From NCBI GenBank assembly GCA_016931365.1, contig JAFGEY010000467.1, positions 1-30,120 of the forward strand: a stretch of 30,120 nt of DNA, in the 5' to 3' direction. Shown here piece after piece: positions 1 to 12,407 of this stretch (position 1 is its first letter; every line of letters begins with the position of its first letter). The translations under genes were made by a program, and so were the position numbers. A model generated the notes under the pieces. That model was given only the letters and a program-made list of their open reading frames with translations, ran no database searches and was not told the DNA's origin. This DNA is from Anaerolineae bacterium. GTDB lineage: Bacteria; Chloroflexota; Anaerolineae; JAFGEY01.

Positions 1-1
1 G

Positions 2-88
2 CGGAGGGAGAGGGATTCGAACCCCCGGTGACCTTACGGCCACAACGGTTTTCAAGACCGCCGCCATCAGCCACTCGGCCATCCCTCC
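2..88 (-). tRNA. tRNA-Ser (anticodon UGA)
   Basis: Read on the minus strand, a complete class II tRNA is visible. The acceptor stem GGAGGGA (82-88) pairs with TCCCTCC (3-9), with discriminator G at position 2. The anticodon loop CTTGAAA gives anticodon TGA. A long variable arm is followed by the T-arm GGGTTCGAATCCC. The long variable arm and the UGA anticodon identify serine, reading UCN codons. No CCA is seen directly after the discriminator (only one base remains in the window), so CCA is probably added enzymatically. A consensus promoter lies about 30 bases upstream. Confidence 0.97.
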
Positions 89-125
89 AAGTTCGACGGC
101 CTGCTCTCCGTCCGACACAAGCGAT

Positions 126-154
126 AGTATAATACAAGATGCTTCAAATGTCAA
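126..154 (-). promoter_or_regulatory. Promoter of tRNA-Ser
   Basis: On the minus strand TTGACA (154-149) is followed by a 17-base spacer and TATACT (131-126). Transcription would start near 119, leaving a leader of about 30 bases before the mature tRNA 5' end at 88. The promoter sits about 20 bases past the stop codon of the large gene upstream, so the tRNA is probably transcribed independently. Confidence 0.85.
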
Positions 155-173
155 ACATCACTCACATCATTTC

Positions 174-3100
174 TCAGACGCGCCATAACTTGAACGATTC
201 AAAGCACATAGCCGTGCCTTGAGAAAAAGCCCCGTGGTACACACTGCGATCGATCAGCCCGATACCATACAAACCAATCTGAACAGCCTCTTGCCCTGCC
301 GCCAGGTCGGCGCGACCAGTGCCCGACCAAAGTTCACCATCAACGCTGCAAAAGGCACTGATCTGTTCATTCGTGCCTTCCAAACGCAGCCATAGACCGG
401 TCAATGGCAACGCCGAAACTTGGACGTGCGCCAGGACAGTATCTTGACCACCCAAACACCCCATCAACACAACATAGGGCATGCCACGCACACCCCAATC
501 CAGGCGCACATAGTTGTGCTCGTCTTGCCATACCAACAACCCACCGATGGCCGGCGTCTCGTCCGAGTATGCCACACACCGACACTGCATAGCCCAGGTT
601 CCCAAAACCGATCTAAGCAAACGCGGCGCACTCAAATTGATGTGCCACAAATCGCGTCCATTGGCCGTATGGATTTCGATGCCACCTTGTGCAACAATCG
701 TACAGTCGCCCAGTGGATCGATCCAAGTCCATTCTGGCGCATCCAGATTGAGTGGCGCTTGACAAATAGTTTGTCCCGGTTCAGGTGAATCTGTAACTTG
801 AGCAACCTGGAGCAGGCAATGCTCTCCAAACACACAAGAAAGGCCAGTCTGCCGCCCCAGACGATAAAACAACTGCAAAACATCCTGGTGATTGTACACG
901 CTTTCCAGTTTTCTGGACAACACGGCCAGGTCGCTTGGCTGCTGATTGGCTAGATCGTGGTCAACAGCACCGAGCGCATCGTGCAAGTGTTGCGTGGCCC
1001 GTTGGATCTCCCCCTGTTCCAGGTACAACTGCCCTAAAGCACGGTTGGCCCACAGCATACCTTGAGCATCACCTGTTTCCCGGCTGAAATCGATCACCTG
1101 TTGCAGCGATTCGATCGCCTGCGTCTTATCATTTCGACAGATATAGATGCTGGACAGGCTCCAATAGGCCGATTTGATGAACCGCCGGCTGCCCGTCTGC
1201 TGGGCGCTCTCCAGGCCGCGCAACGCAAAGGCTTGAGCTTGCTCCAGATCCCCCAATGCCAAGCAGGTACGGCTCAACATCGACAGACACCAGCTTTCGT
1301 GTTTGACGTCCCGAATCCGCTCAAAGAGCCGAAGCGCCTGCTGTTGCATCAAAACAGCTTGTTGCAGATTGCCCTGCCGCGCGGCGATCTCGCCTCTCAC
1401 CAACTGCGCCTCACCGAGTGCACGAAGATCGTGGTGTTGAAAAGAGGCCTGCTCGAGCATCTGTAGCCAATCTAGTGCCTCACCAACCTGTTTGTACCAA
1501 TAGGCGTTCATAATTGCAATGTGATAATATGCCGGCCGCAACTCTTCTGAATAGGGCAATTGGCGAACCAGTTGCGCCGTTATAGACGCAAACTCACAGA
1601 ACTTGGTACCATCGCCTTTCATATTGTAGCCGCTGGCCAGTTCCAGGTTCATCAGCGCCAGTTCCAAAGTATTTTCCTTGCCTGCGAGCAAGGCCAGGCC
1701 GCACTCACCAATCTCTATTTGCTCATCATAGCGATCTTGCCAGTAGAGCGATTCGGCCAGCCAGTAATACAGCCGCACCAACTCGTGTACAGGTAGCGCG
1801 CAGGCCTGGCCTACGGCGATAGCCCGTCGAAATGACTCCTCGGCCTGATCAAGTCGGCCCATGCCAAAACAGACCTGTCCCTGCCCAACGAGCGCATCCA
1901 GTCGCCAGCCAGACCAGGAGCCCGTTTCTTCCGGATACAGCGTTTCAAAGGAAGCCTCTTTTTCTTCCATTTGATCCAGCAGTTCCAAAACGCGCTTGTT
2001 CAAATCTAGTGCTTCCGCGTTGGCATACACTTGCTGGGCCTGAGCCGCCGCCGCGCGCGCGTACCACAGCTCTTTGTCGAACACCTGCGCCAGACGATAG
2101 TGATAGGCCACCAGGCTGAACGAGATCAGATTGTCGTACGACGAAGACTTAATTGCCATCACCGCCAAGATGGACGCGTTTCGACTGCCATCGACAAACT
2201 GGGCCAGGTACTCGGCTACCTGGCGATGGTAAATCACCCGCTCCAACTGGAGCATACTGTCATATGCCGCATCGCAAATCAGTGTCGATTTAAAGATATA
2301 CTCTTGCCCCAACACCGGCACGCGGCTGCCCTCATAGATCAACTGCGCGCGCTCCAGCGCAGTCAGATGTGTGTGCAAATCCGCGCGCCCCGTGCTGTCC
2401 AGCAGTTCGCGCAGCACATTTTCCCAAAACACCGATCCGATCACCGCTGCAACCTGAAGCACGCGGCGCTCTTCCGCCGACAGGCCATCGATGCGAGCAA
2501 GTAGCAAGCTTTGCAGCGTATCGGGCAGCTTGAGCGCATTGACAGCCCGAGTTGCGTGCCACTGACTGGTGATTGCCTCCTGAACCAGCACACCCTGCCG
2601 GATCAAAGAATAAACAAATTCACGGAGATAATAGGGATTGCCTTCCGCCGTGCGGACGATCAGATCGCGCGTTTCGACAGGCAATACCTCCGGGCCAATC
2701 AACTGATCGATCAATTCGCAGCTGTCTTGTTCGCCCAACGCCGAAAGGTGTATCGCTGTAAGTCGATGCGGATATTCAGTTTCGAGATGGTAGCGGAACG
2801 GCCAGACGATCGACGTACGCTCCGGGCGAAACACCAGGACCCACAGCAGGGACTCCCGCTCACACACAGACAACCCGTATTTGAGCACATCCAACGAAGT
2901 CGCATCGATCCAGTGCATATCGCCAAACGCAAGCACAAGAGGGCCACGCCGCGCCAGTTCTTGAACCCAGCTTTGCAGGCTCAAAAACAACTGTTGACGG
3001 ATCCCTTCAGCATATCCCTCCAGCAGCAAAGACGAAACCTCGTCCTCAACTGGCATCGAGAGCAGAACTGCCAGGTAAGGATAGTGCTCCTGCCAGCTTT

Positions 3101-4433
3101 CCGGCCAAAGCGATTCGCAGCGCTCGCGCAATCGCTCGCGCGCTTTTAGCACTGGCTCCTCCTCCGACATCTCCAGCCAGCGGCGTAGCAGGTTAATCCA
3201 CAATGAATAAGGCCGCGATTGCTCGTACGAGCGGCAGCGCACTTGGATCCAGGTCAGCACAGAATGCGCGCCTGCTGTCCCATCGAGCGTTTTCCAGGAC
3301 ACCTGCGCCAGCAGTGCATCTTGATGGATAAATCGTTGGCGGACCTGGGTCACCAGAAACGATTTGCCCATTCCCTTGTCACCCGTGAGAGTCAAAATGC
3401 CGCCTCGCCCTTCAGAAAGACCAAAGATGAGCTGTTTAAAGGTCTCGACCTCCTGTTGACGCCCCACCAATGCACTCTGCAAACCATAGGCGTGCAGCCG
3501 AGAGGCCCATTCGACATCAGAAATCGGAGCTAATGGTCGATATACACTGACCTCTGTACTAAGCCCCTTGACCGTAACCTGGCCCAACGGCTGCCATCGA
3601 AAGTGAGAAGCAACGATGTGATAGGTATTCTCACTGACCAGCACCGTACCCGGTTCAGCGGCAGCTTCCATCCGCGCAGCGAGCGAAATCGCCTCCCCCA
3701 TCGCGGTGTCTTCGTTGTGCTGGCTACTGTCGCCAATGTTGGTCACAATGACCTCGCCCGTGTTCAGCCCAATGCGCACAAGCAGATCGATACCTTGCTG
3801 CTCGTTCAGACCATGTGCATAGGCCTTGACCGATTCTTGCATGGCCAACGCAGCCAGCACGGCACGCTCAGGATCGTCTTCGTGTGCAGAACTGACGCCG
3901 AAAAAGGCCACCAGGCCATCACCTCGAAACTGGTTGACCTGACCGCCGTAGCGGTATATCTCCGCCTCGAGCAACTGCAAAACATAGTTCATCACCTCGA
4001 CCCAAGACTCGGTACCAATTCGCTCCAAAAGCTGCGTCGATCCTTTGACATCGGCAATCAACACAGTGACTGAACGACGCTCGCCTTGCAGGCGCGGCTC
4101 GACCACTGGGCGCGGCTCGACCGACCCATCCGGCATGTACGCACGTTCCAGCACCTGCGATTCGTCAACAAAAGACACAGCTTCGCTTGCGACCAATGCG
4201 CGGCCGCATTGGCCGCAAAATCGATGCGCTTGCGGGTTGGCAAATCCACAGTTCGCACATTCGACGCGCAAGCGTGTGCCGCAGTGACCGCAATAAGCCA
4301 TCCCCGGCCAGTTGTCGAACCCGCACTGCGGACAGTGGATCAACAATCGGGCCAGCTGCGCCGCTTGCGCATCTTCTGGACGGGACTGGGGCTCACCTCC
4401 AAGCTTCTTGAGCCAATCAAGCCATTTTTGCAT
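174..4433 (-). CDS. Zinc-ribbon / class III cyclase / AAA ATPase / TPR regulator with ConA-like C-terminus
   Basis: Predicted cytoplasmic signalling protein of 1419 aa. Domains in order: two zinc ribbons (Cys34/37/48/51 and Cys59/62/73/76); a class III nucleotide cyclase homology domain (about 115-290) with metal-site Asp128 (IADVKGST) and Asp172 (RGDG); a STAND/AAA-type ATPase with Walker A GDKGMGKS (351-358) and a Walker B-like LVLAFGD (Asp505); many TPR-like helices (roughly 870-1200); and a C-terminal beta-rich domain (about 1230-1419) resembling DUF1349/concanavalin-like folds (GGLLVWQDEHNYVRLDW). The transition-state Asn of the cyclase is replaced by Ser250 (AISLAARM), so cyclase activity is doubtful. 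The open frame extends to 4700, but a good promoter at 4548-4576 excludes ATG4700. ATG4433 follows GGAG at a rather long distance; ATG4451 is the alternative. The trigger and output are unknown. Confidence 0.88.
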   Translation of the reverse strand: MQKWLDWLKKLGGEPQSRPEDAQAAQLARLLIHCPQCGFDNWPGMAYCGHCGTRLRVECANCGFANPQAHRFCGQCGRALVASEAVSFVDESQVLERAYMPDGSVEPRPVVEPRLQGERRSVTVLIADVKGSTQLLERIGTESWVEVMNYVLQLLEAEIYRYGGQVNQFRGDGLVAFFGVSSAHEDDPERAVLAALAMQESVKAYAHGLNEQQGIDLLVRIGLNTGEVIVTNIGDSSQHNEDTAMGEAISLAARMEAAAEPGTVLVSENTYHIVASHFRWQPLGQVTVKGLSTEVSVYRPLAPISDVEWASRLHAYGLQSALVGRQQEVETFKQLIFGLSEGRGGILTLTGDKGMGKSFLVTQVRQRFIHQDALLAQVSWKTLDGTAGAHSVLTWIQVRCRSYEQSRPYSLWINLLRRWLEMSEEEPVLKARERLRERCESLWPESWQEHYPYLAVLLSMPVEDEVSSLLLEGYAEGIRQQLFLSLQSWVQELARRGPLVLAFGDMHWIDATSLDVLKYGLSVCERESLLWVLVFRPERTSIVWPFRYHLETEYPHRLTAIHLSALGEQDSCELIDQLIGPEVLPVETRDLIVRTAEGNPYYLREFVYSLIRQGVLVQEAITSQWHATRAVNALKLPDTLQSLLLARIDGLSAEERRVLQVAAVIGSVFWENVLRELLDSTGRADLHTHLTALERAQLIYEGSRVPVLGQEYIFKSTLICDAAYDSMLQLERVIYHRQVAEYLAQFVDGSRNASILAVMAIKSSSYDNLISFSLVAYHYRLAQVFDKELWYARAAAAQAQQVYANAEALDLNKRVLELLDQMEEKEASFETLYPEETGSWSGWRLDALVGQGQVCFGMGRLDQAEESFRRAIAVGQACALPVHELVRLYYWLAESLYWQDRYDEQIEIGECGLALLAGKENTLELALMNLELASGYNMKGDGTKFCEFASITAQLVRQLPYSEELRPAYYHIAIMNAYWYKQVGEALDWLQMLEQASFQHHDLRALGEAQLVRGEIAARQGNLQQAVLMQQQALRLFERIRDVKHESWCLSMLSRTCLALGDLEQAQAFALRGLESAQQTGSRRFIKSAYWSLSSIYICRNDKTQAIESLQQVIDFSRETGDAQGMLWANRALGQLYLEQGEIQRATQHLHDALGAVDHDLANQQPSDLAVLSRKLESVYNHQDVLQLFYRLGRQTGLSCVFGEHCLLQVAQVTDSPEPGQTICQAPLNLDAPEWTWIDPLGDCTIVAQGGIEIHTANGRDLWHINLSAPRLLRSVLGTWAMQCRCVAYSDETPAIGGLLVWQDEHNYVRLDWGVRGMPYVVLMGCLGGQDTVLAHVQVSALPLTGLWLRLEGTNEQISAFCSVDGELWSGTGRADLAAGQEAVQIGLYGIGLIDRSVYHGAFSQGTAMCFESFKLWRV

Positions 4434-4547
4434 AAATAAACGTATCTCCATATAAAACAAAAAACGCCAAGGATCCCAACCGACAAAAACGCCGTCCCCC
4501 TCACTGCCCACCAGCGGCGCACCATGGCTCCCTTGACGAATGTACCC

Positions 4548-4576
4548 ATTGTATGTCAGCAACCTTAAAATGTCAA
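4548..4576 (-). promoter_or_regulatory. Promoter of the cyclase/ATPase/TPR gene
   Basis: On the minus strand TTGACA (4576-4571), a 17-base spacer and TACAAT (4553-4548). Predicted start near 4541 gives a leader of about 108 bases to ATG4433 and rules out the longest possible reading frame start at 4700. It lies back to back with the plus-strand promoter at 4601-4628, with 24 bases between the two -35 boxes. Confidence 0.75.
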
Positions 4577-4600
4577 AGCAGCGGACAGCGTCAAAACAAG

Positions 4601-4628
4601 TTGACAGAAGCATCAAAGTGGCGATAAT
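4601..4628 (+). promoter_or_regulatory. Promoter of the lytic transglycosylase gene, apparently leaderless
   Basis: TTGACA (4601-4606), 16-base spacer, GATAAT (4623-4628). A start site 7-8 bases after the -10 box falls on 4635-4636, which is the A of the ATG at 4636. No Shine-Dalgarno sequence is present before that ATG. The mRNA is therefore probably leaderless. Confidence 0.75.
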
Positions 4629-4635
4629 ATGGGCT

Positions 4636-7203
4636 ATGAAACCTAGAGACCTGCTCATCTTGGCGATCGCCCTTCTTTTGTTGTCAACCCTGGTCGGCAT
4701 AGCGGTACTCGTCTATCTTTCCGACCGTCCTACGCAGTCCGTGCCTACAGCGGCGACGCCCCTGTCTGGCAAAGAGACTGCGCTACCACAAACTGCCATC
4801 GCGCAGCTCACCTCAACGGCAACACACCAGCCCGAAACCGTGCCACCCTTGATCACGCCGACACAGACGGCAACTGCCACCGCTACTGAGACGCCTTCGC
4901 CGACGCCAACTCACACCCTCACACCTACGCCGACCTTTACGCCGTCACCCACGCCGGAGCCTGCGATGCGCATCGCCCAGGCGCAACGTGCCAAGCACAA
5001 CGGCGATTACCAGCGCGCCATTGCCGAATACGAATTTGTCCTCCAGTCTCCAGATGCCGAATGGGAAATCTCCGAAGCGCAATATGAAATCGGCGTTTGT
5101 GCCTACCTGGATGGCGATTATTCCGCCGCCCGCGATCGCCTGTCGCAGTTCATCGCCGACCATCCCGACGATCACCGCGTCAACGCAGCACACTTTTACC
5201 TTGCTGAAATAACGAAAGCACTGGGCGAATACGACGCGGCCATCGATCACTATCAAACCTACCTGCTCCACCAGGAGGTTCTCGCCGACCTGGTTTACAC
5301 GCGCATCGGCGATGCTTACACCTATCTGGGTGGATATCAGGATGCAGTTCAAGCGTACCAACTCGCCTTGGACAAAACTGCCGATCCAGGCCAGCGCTAC
5401 GACCTGCACGAGAAAATCGCCCTCACTTATTCGGCCTGGGGCCGCTATGACGACGCCCTAGTCTGGTTTCAGATCGTGATCGACCGTTCGGAGAACGTCT
5501 ACCGCCGGGCGCGCCTTTGGTATCTGATCGGCCAAACCTATCGCCTGCAAGGCAAGGAGATGGAGGCGCGCGACGCCTTTGCCCAAGCCGTCAACGGCGA
5601 TCCCCAGCCCGGCTACGCACACCTGGCCCTGGTCGAGCTGGTCAATGCCGGTGTCGAGGTGGATGAATACCAGCGAGGCCTGATCAACTATTATGTCGGC
5701 AGCTATGAGGCCGCCGTCGCCGCGTTTTATCGCTACATCGAATCCACGCCCGATTACAACAGTGACGCTCATTATTACGTCGCCCAGTCGTTCCTGGCCT
5801 CCGGCTCGTATCCATTGGCGATTCAAGAATGCGAGCGGGCCATCGACGCCTTTGAACCAACCGCGCCGCATTGGGGTGATCTGTGGCTGATCAAAGGACA
5901 GGCCCTGTATAACCTGGGACAGATCGATGCCGCACGCAATGCCTATCTAGCCTTTGCCGATGATCACCCGGAACACTCCCTGGCTGCGCAGGCGCGCTGG
6001 AGAGCGGCCCAGATGCTGGAACGCGAGGGCCGTTTTGCCGAGGCCGCGCATACCTACGCCGGGCTTGCCACCGCGCATCCCAACGACGAAAACGCACCCC
6101 GCGCCCGATTTCAGGCCGGCATCTGCCGCTATCGCATCGGCGATTCGGATGTTGCGCTGCTCGATTGGCGCGCCCTGGTCAACGCCTACCCCACCTCATC
6201 CGATGCCCTGCGCGCCCGCTACTGGCTGGGCAAAGTGCTGTGGGCCAAAGGCGAGATCGCCGAAGCGCACGGGCTGCTGCAAACGCTGTCGAACGAGCAG
6301 CCGAGAAACTATTACGGCATCCGCGCCAAATACCTGCTCAAAGCCAACGGGCAAACTGTCCCCTGGATCGACGCCCCGTTGAGCACCCACTTGACCGTCG
6401 ACGAAGAAGCCGGAAAGGCTGAGGTCGCCGCGTGGCTGCGCAACTGGGCAGGACTGCCCGAAGGCATCGATCCGATCCAGATTTCGCCCATCCTGGCAGA
6501 GGACATCCGTTTTCGTCGGGGAATGGAACTGCTTTCGGTCGGGCTGCGCGCCCAGGCTCGTGACGAATTCGACAGCCTGCGCCAAGACCTGGGCCCAAAG
6601 CCATTGCAGCTCTACCAACTGGCCTTTCTCGCCCGCGACCTGGGCCTTAATTCCGTATCCTTGCGCACGGCCATCGATCTGATCGTGCTTGCACCCGAAC
6701 CAAACGTCCTTGACATGCCCCGCCTGATCCAGCGGCTGGCCTTCCCTACCTGTTTCAGCGATCTGGTGCTGTCGGAAAGCGGCGCGTACGGCATCGATCC
6801 CCTGCTGATGTTCGCCTTGATCCGCCAGGAGAGCGTCTTTGACGAGCAAGTCACCTCCTGGGCTGGCGCGATCGGCCTGACCCAGGTGATACCCACTACG
6901 GGGCAATGGATTGCTGAAATGATGCCCTGGCCACAGTATGAACAGCGCCTGCTCAGCCGCCCCTATGTCAATGTCAAATTCGGCGCGTGGTTCCTCAGCC
7001 GCATCCTCGACCAGACGGACGGCGATGTAATGTCGGCCCTGGCTGGATACAATGGCGGCCCGGCCAACGGCGTGTACTGGCTGGAAAAATCGAACGGCGA
7101 TCCCGATCTGTTGGTCGAGATCATCAACTATGACGAACCGCAGCGCTATGTGCGCGAAATCTACCGCCATTATGACGTTTACGTTTACTTGTACGGGCAG
7201 TAG
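4636..7203 (+). CDS. Membrane-anchored TPR lytic transglycosylase (Slt-type)
   Basis: 855 aa. An N-terminal hydrophobic anchor (about residues 5-28) is followed by a Thr/Pro-rich linker (about 35-110) and a long series of TPR-like helical repeats (about 115-600). The C-terminal SLT domain (about 700-845) contains the catalytic Glu732 in IRQES, then GLTQVIPTTG and ALAGYNGGP, typical of GH23 soluble lytic transglycosylases that cleave peptidoglycan to 1,6-anhydro products. The protein should sit outside the cytoplasmic membrane. The helical superstructure in front of the SLT domain resembles Slt70 in plan, but the Thr/Pro spacer is a Chloroflexota habit. The start was chosen because the -10 box ends 8 bases before it; the frame is open further upstream to 4540 but that lies before the promoter. 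Confidence 0.92.
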   Translation: MKPRDLLILAIALLLLSTLVGIAVLVYLSDRPTQSVPTAATPLSGKETALPQTAIAQLTSTATHQPETVPPLITPTQTATATATETPSPTPTHTLTPTPTFTPSPTPEPAMRIAQAQRAKHNGDYQRAIAEYEFVLQSPDAEWEISEAQYEIGVCAYLDGDYSAARDRLSQFIADHPDDHRVNAAHFYLAEITKALGEYDAAIDHYQTYLLHQEVLADLVYTRIGDAYTYLGGYQDAVQAYQLALDKTADPGQRYDLHEKIALTYSAWGRYDDALVWFQIVIDRSENVYRRARLWYLIGQTYRLQGKEMEARDAFAQAVNGDPQPGYAHLALVELVNAGVEVDEYQRGLINYYVGSYEAAVAAFYRYIESTPDYNSDAHYYVAQSFLASGSYPLAIQECERAIDAFEPTAPHWGDLWLIKGQALYNLGQIDAARNAYLAFADDHPEHSLAAQARWRAAQMLEREGRFAEAAHTYAGLATAHPNDENAPRARFQAGICRYRIGDSDVALLDWRALVNAYPTSSDALRARYWLGKVLWAKGEIAEAHGLLQTLSNEQPRNYYGIRAKYLLKANGQTVPWIDAPLSTHLTVDEEAGKAEVAAWLRNWAGLPEGIDPIQISPILAEDIRFRRGMELLSVGLRAQARDEFDSLRQDLGPKPLQLYQLAFLARDLGLNSVSLRTAIDLIVLAPEPNVLDMPRLIQRLAFPTCFSDLVLSESGAYGIDPLLMFALIRQESVFDEQVTSWAGAIGLTQVIPTTGQWIAEMMPWPQYEQRLLSRPYVNVKFGAWFLSRILDQTDGDVMSALAGYNGGPANGVYWLEKSNGDPDLLVEIINYDEPQRYVREIYRHYDVYVYLYGQ
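4855..4962 (+). repeat. Thr/Pro codon repeat encoding a linker
   Basis: Low-complexity DNA built of ACN CCN and ACN GCN codons encodes an alternating Thr-Pro/Thr-Ala stretch between the membrane anchor and the TPR domain. A similar but longer tract occurs at 21558-21782. Confidence 0.8.
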
Positions 7204-7223
7204 GGCACGCTTGCGGCGTGCCC
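7203..7223 (+). terminator. Hairpin after the transglycosylase gene
   Basis: Perfect 8-bp stem GGGCACGC/GCGTGCCC with loop TTGCG, starting at the last base of the stop codon. Only a weak T-rich stretch follows (CATCTTGATTTG), so it may be a partial terminator or an mRNA-stabilising hairpin between two genes only 45 bases apart. Confidence 0.45.
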
Positions 7224-7248
7224 CATCTTGATTTGAGAGCCGCCATCT

Positions 7249-8244
7249 ATGAATAGCCGCGACCGATTCCGTCACATCTTGCGTTTTGAACGCGTCGACC
7301 GCCTGCCGCGCTGGGAATGGGCCACCTGGTGGAATCTGACCCTGCGCCGTTGGAAAGAAGAAGGTCTGCCGGAGAATTTTTCCGAGAACGGCAGCGAATC
7401 GCGGCTACAGGTGATGGAATTTCTCGGCCTCGATCCGGTCTACCAGCGCTGGTTTCCGCTGCGCAAAGACACTTTTCCGCAGATGGAACACGGCCTCGGC
7501 CCGGTAGAAGATATGGCCGGCTATGAGGCGATCCGCGAGCACCTCTACCCCGAGATCGACTGGGAATGGGCCATCCCGACCTGGGTGCGCGATCGCCATG
7601 AGGCAGGTGACTTGGCCGTGTGGTTCACCGTCGATGGTTTTTTCTGGTTTCCGCGCGTGTTGTTTGGCATCGAGCGGCACTTTTATGCTTTTTACGACCA
7701 ACCCGAGGTGATCAAGCGCATCAACGAAGACTTGGTTGAATATATCAAGCGCATTCTGAAAGAGCTGAAAAATATCATCGAACCTGAGTTTATGACCTTT
7801 GGCGAAGACATGTCGTACAACCACGGGCCGATGCTCTCCAAAGCGACGTTCGACGAATTTATGGCCCCTTATTACCGGGAGGTGATCCCGTTGATCACCG
7901 CTCAAAACATCATCCCCATTGTCGATTCGGACGGCAACATTGAGGCGTGCATGCCTTGGTTTCTCGACTGCGGCGTGCAGGGCATTTTGCCGCTGGAGCG
8001 ACAGGCCGGCGTCGATGTAGCCCAACTGCGCTGCAATCACCCCGGCCTGTTGATGATCGGTGCGTTCGACAAAATGACTATGACGCAGGGCAAAGCAGCG
8101 ATGCGCGCCGAATGGGAGCGCCTGTTGCCGACAATGAAAATGGGCGGGTTTATCCCCAGCGTCGACCACCAGACGCCGCCCGGCGTGTCGCTGATCCAAT
8201 ACCGCGATTACCTGGAACTGATGTGGGAATACACCCAACTGTAA
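7249..8244 (+). CDS. Uroporphyrinogen decarboxylase (URO-D) family protein, methyltransferase-like
   Basis: 331 aa, a single TIM-barrel-type domain of the URO-D superfamily. The start NSRDRFRHILRFERVDRLPRWE is a typical N-terminus for URO-D-like proteins that are not haem enzymes, and the sequence ends with GGFIPSVDHQTPPG, the usual C-terminal signature of this group. Known relatives include corrinoid-dependent methyltransferases (MtaA/CmuA type) and many uncharacterised members in sugar-degradation clusters. The HxC zinc motif of MtaA is not evident: VDSDGN occupies the corresponding strand. The neighbours are carbohydrate enzymes and no haem biosynthesis gene is in view, so haem synthesis is unlikely. 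The substrate is unknown. Only a weak GAG-type ribosome site precedes the ATG. Confidence 0.82.
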   Translation: MNSRDRFRHILRFERVDRLPRWEWATWWNLTLRRWKEEGLPENFSENGSESRLQVMEFLGLDPVYQRWFPLRKDTFPQMEHGLGPVEDMAGYEAIREHLYPEIDWEWAIPTWVRDRHEAGDLAVWFTVDGFFWFPRVLFGIERHFYAFYDQPEVIKRINEDLVEYIKRILKELKNIIEPEFMTFGEDMSYNHGPMLSKATFDEFMAPYYREVIPLITAQNIIPIVDSDGNIEACMPWFLDCGVQGILPLERQAGVDVAQLRCNHPGLLMIGAFDKMTMTQGKAAMRAEWERLLPTMKMGGFIPSVDHQTPPGVSLIQYRDYLELMWEYTQL

Positions 8245-8250
8245 ACAAGG

Positions 8251-8931
8251 ATGAAAATGGACGCAAAAACATCCAAATTAATTTCAACTGTTAAAAAACT
8301 CATTATCTTTGTGCTCGGCCTGCCCCTGCTGCTCCTCGCTTACCACACCCTGGCGCGCATCATTCGACATTTCTACAAATTTCCCATCCCCGAATTCCTG
8401 ACTCCACTCATCGACAACCCCTGGCGGCGTCGCATCCAACCGCCGGATCAAATGCCCATCCGCCACGGCCTCCAGCCGAGGATGACCGTACTCGAAGTTG
8501 GCCCTGGCAACGGTCGCTACACGGTGGCCACGGCGCGTTACCTGGGCGATCAGGGCCGCTTGATCGCTATCGACATCGAACCCAAGGTGATCGAGCGAGT
8601 GCAGCAAGCGGCACAAACAGCAGGCGCAAGCAATGTCGAGGCCCGTGTCGGCAACGTACACCAACTCGATTTTGACAACAACACCTTTGACGCGATCTAT
8701 ATGATCGCCGTGATCGGCGAAATTCCCCGCCCCGAGTGTGCGATGGCCGAGTTCTGCCGCGTTCTTCGCCCCGGCGGCACGCTGGCCTTCAGCGAACTGC
8801 TGATGGATCCCGACTATCCACTCGCGCAAACGCTGACTCGCTGGGCCTCGTCGGCCGGATTCGCAGTCAAAAACAAGGTTGGCAATCTCTGGGCCTATAC
8901 GCTTGTCTTTGAAAAACTCCAATCTACATAG
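8251..8931 (+). CDS. Membrane-anchored class I SAM methyltransferase
   Basis: 226 aa. An N-terminal transmembrane segment (about residues 15-34) precedes a Rossmann-fold methyltransferase domain. Motif I is VLEVGPGNGRYT, with acidic residues in IAIDIEP for the ribose, then FDAIYMIAVIGEI and a post-motif VLRPGGTLAFSE. It resembles the UbiE/Methyltransf_11/25 group. The substrate is not evident; the membrane anchor suggests a lipid, quinone or envelope target. It begins 7 bases after the preceding stop. Two in-frame ATGs exist (8251 and 8257). AAGG at 8247-8250 is better spaced for 8257, so the protein may be two residues shorter. Confidence 0.85.
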   Translation: MKMDAKTSKLISTVKKLIIFVLGLPLLLLAYHTLARIIRHFYKFPIPEFLTPLIDNPWRRRIQPPDQMPIRHGLQPRMTVLEVGPGNGRYTVATARYLGDQGRLIAIDIEPKVIERVQQAAQTAGASNVEARVGNVHQLDFDNNTFDAIYMIAVIGEIPRPECAMAEFCRVLRPGGTLAFSELLMDPDYPLAQTLTRWASSAGFAVKNKVGNLWAYTLVFEKLQST

Positions 8932-8960
8932 ACGCCAAAGACCCGAGAGGATAGTCAACG

Positions 8961-12299
<3,339 letters not shown>

Positions 12300-12303
12300 A
12301 CAA

Positions 12304-12392
12304 GATGAACAGGATATCCAGGATTTGCACAGGTTCTTTCAAAAGCCGTTATACAACCAGCTCAACCGTCCTGATCATCCTGTAAATCATGT
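12304..12392 (+). repeat. Intergenic ACAGGAT-type inverted repeat
   Basis: GATGAACAGGATATCCAGGAT on the left and its approximate reverse complement TCCTGATCATCCTGTAAATCAT on the right flank a short spacer between the fused glycosidase gene and the dehydratase gene. Such ACAGGAT-rich elements are common intergenic repeats in many bacterial genomes. The transcript could fold into a loose hairpin between the two cistrons. Confidence 0.5.
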
Positions 12393-12407
12393 GGAGAAAG
12401 ATAAACA

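Noticed and set aside
4434..4700. N-terminal extension of the cyclase/ATPase gene with a hydrophobic stretch (possible membrane anchor)
   Set aside because: The promoter at 4548-4576 lies inside this extension, so ATG4700 would not be on the transcript. The apparent anchor is an artefact of reading intergenic DNA.
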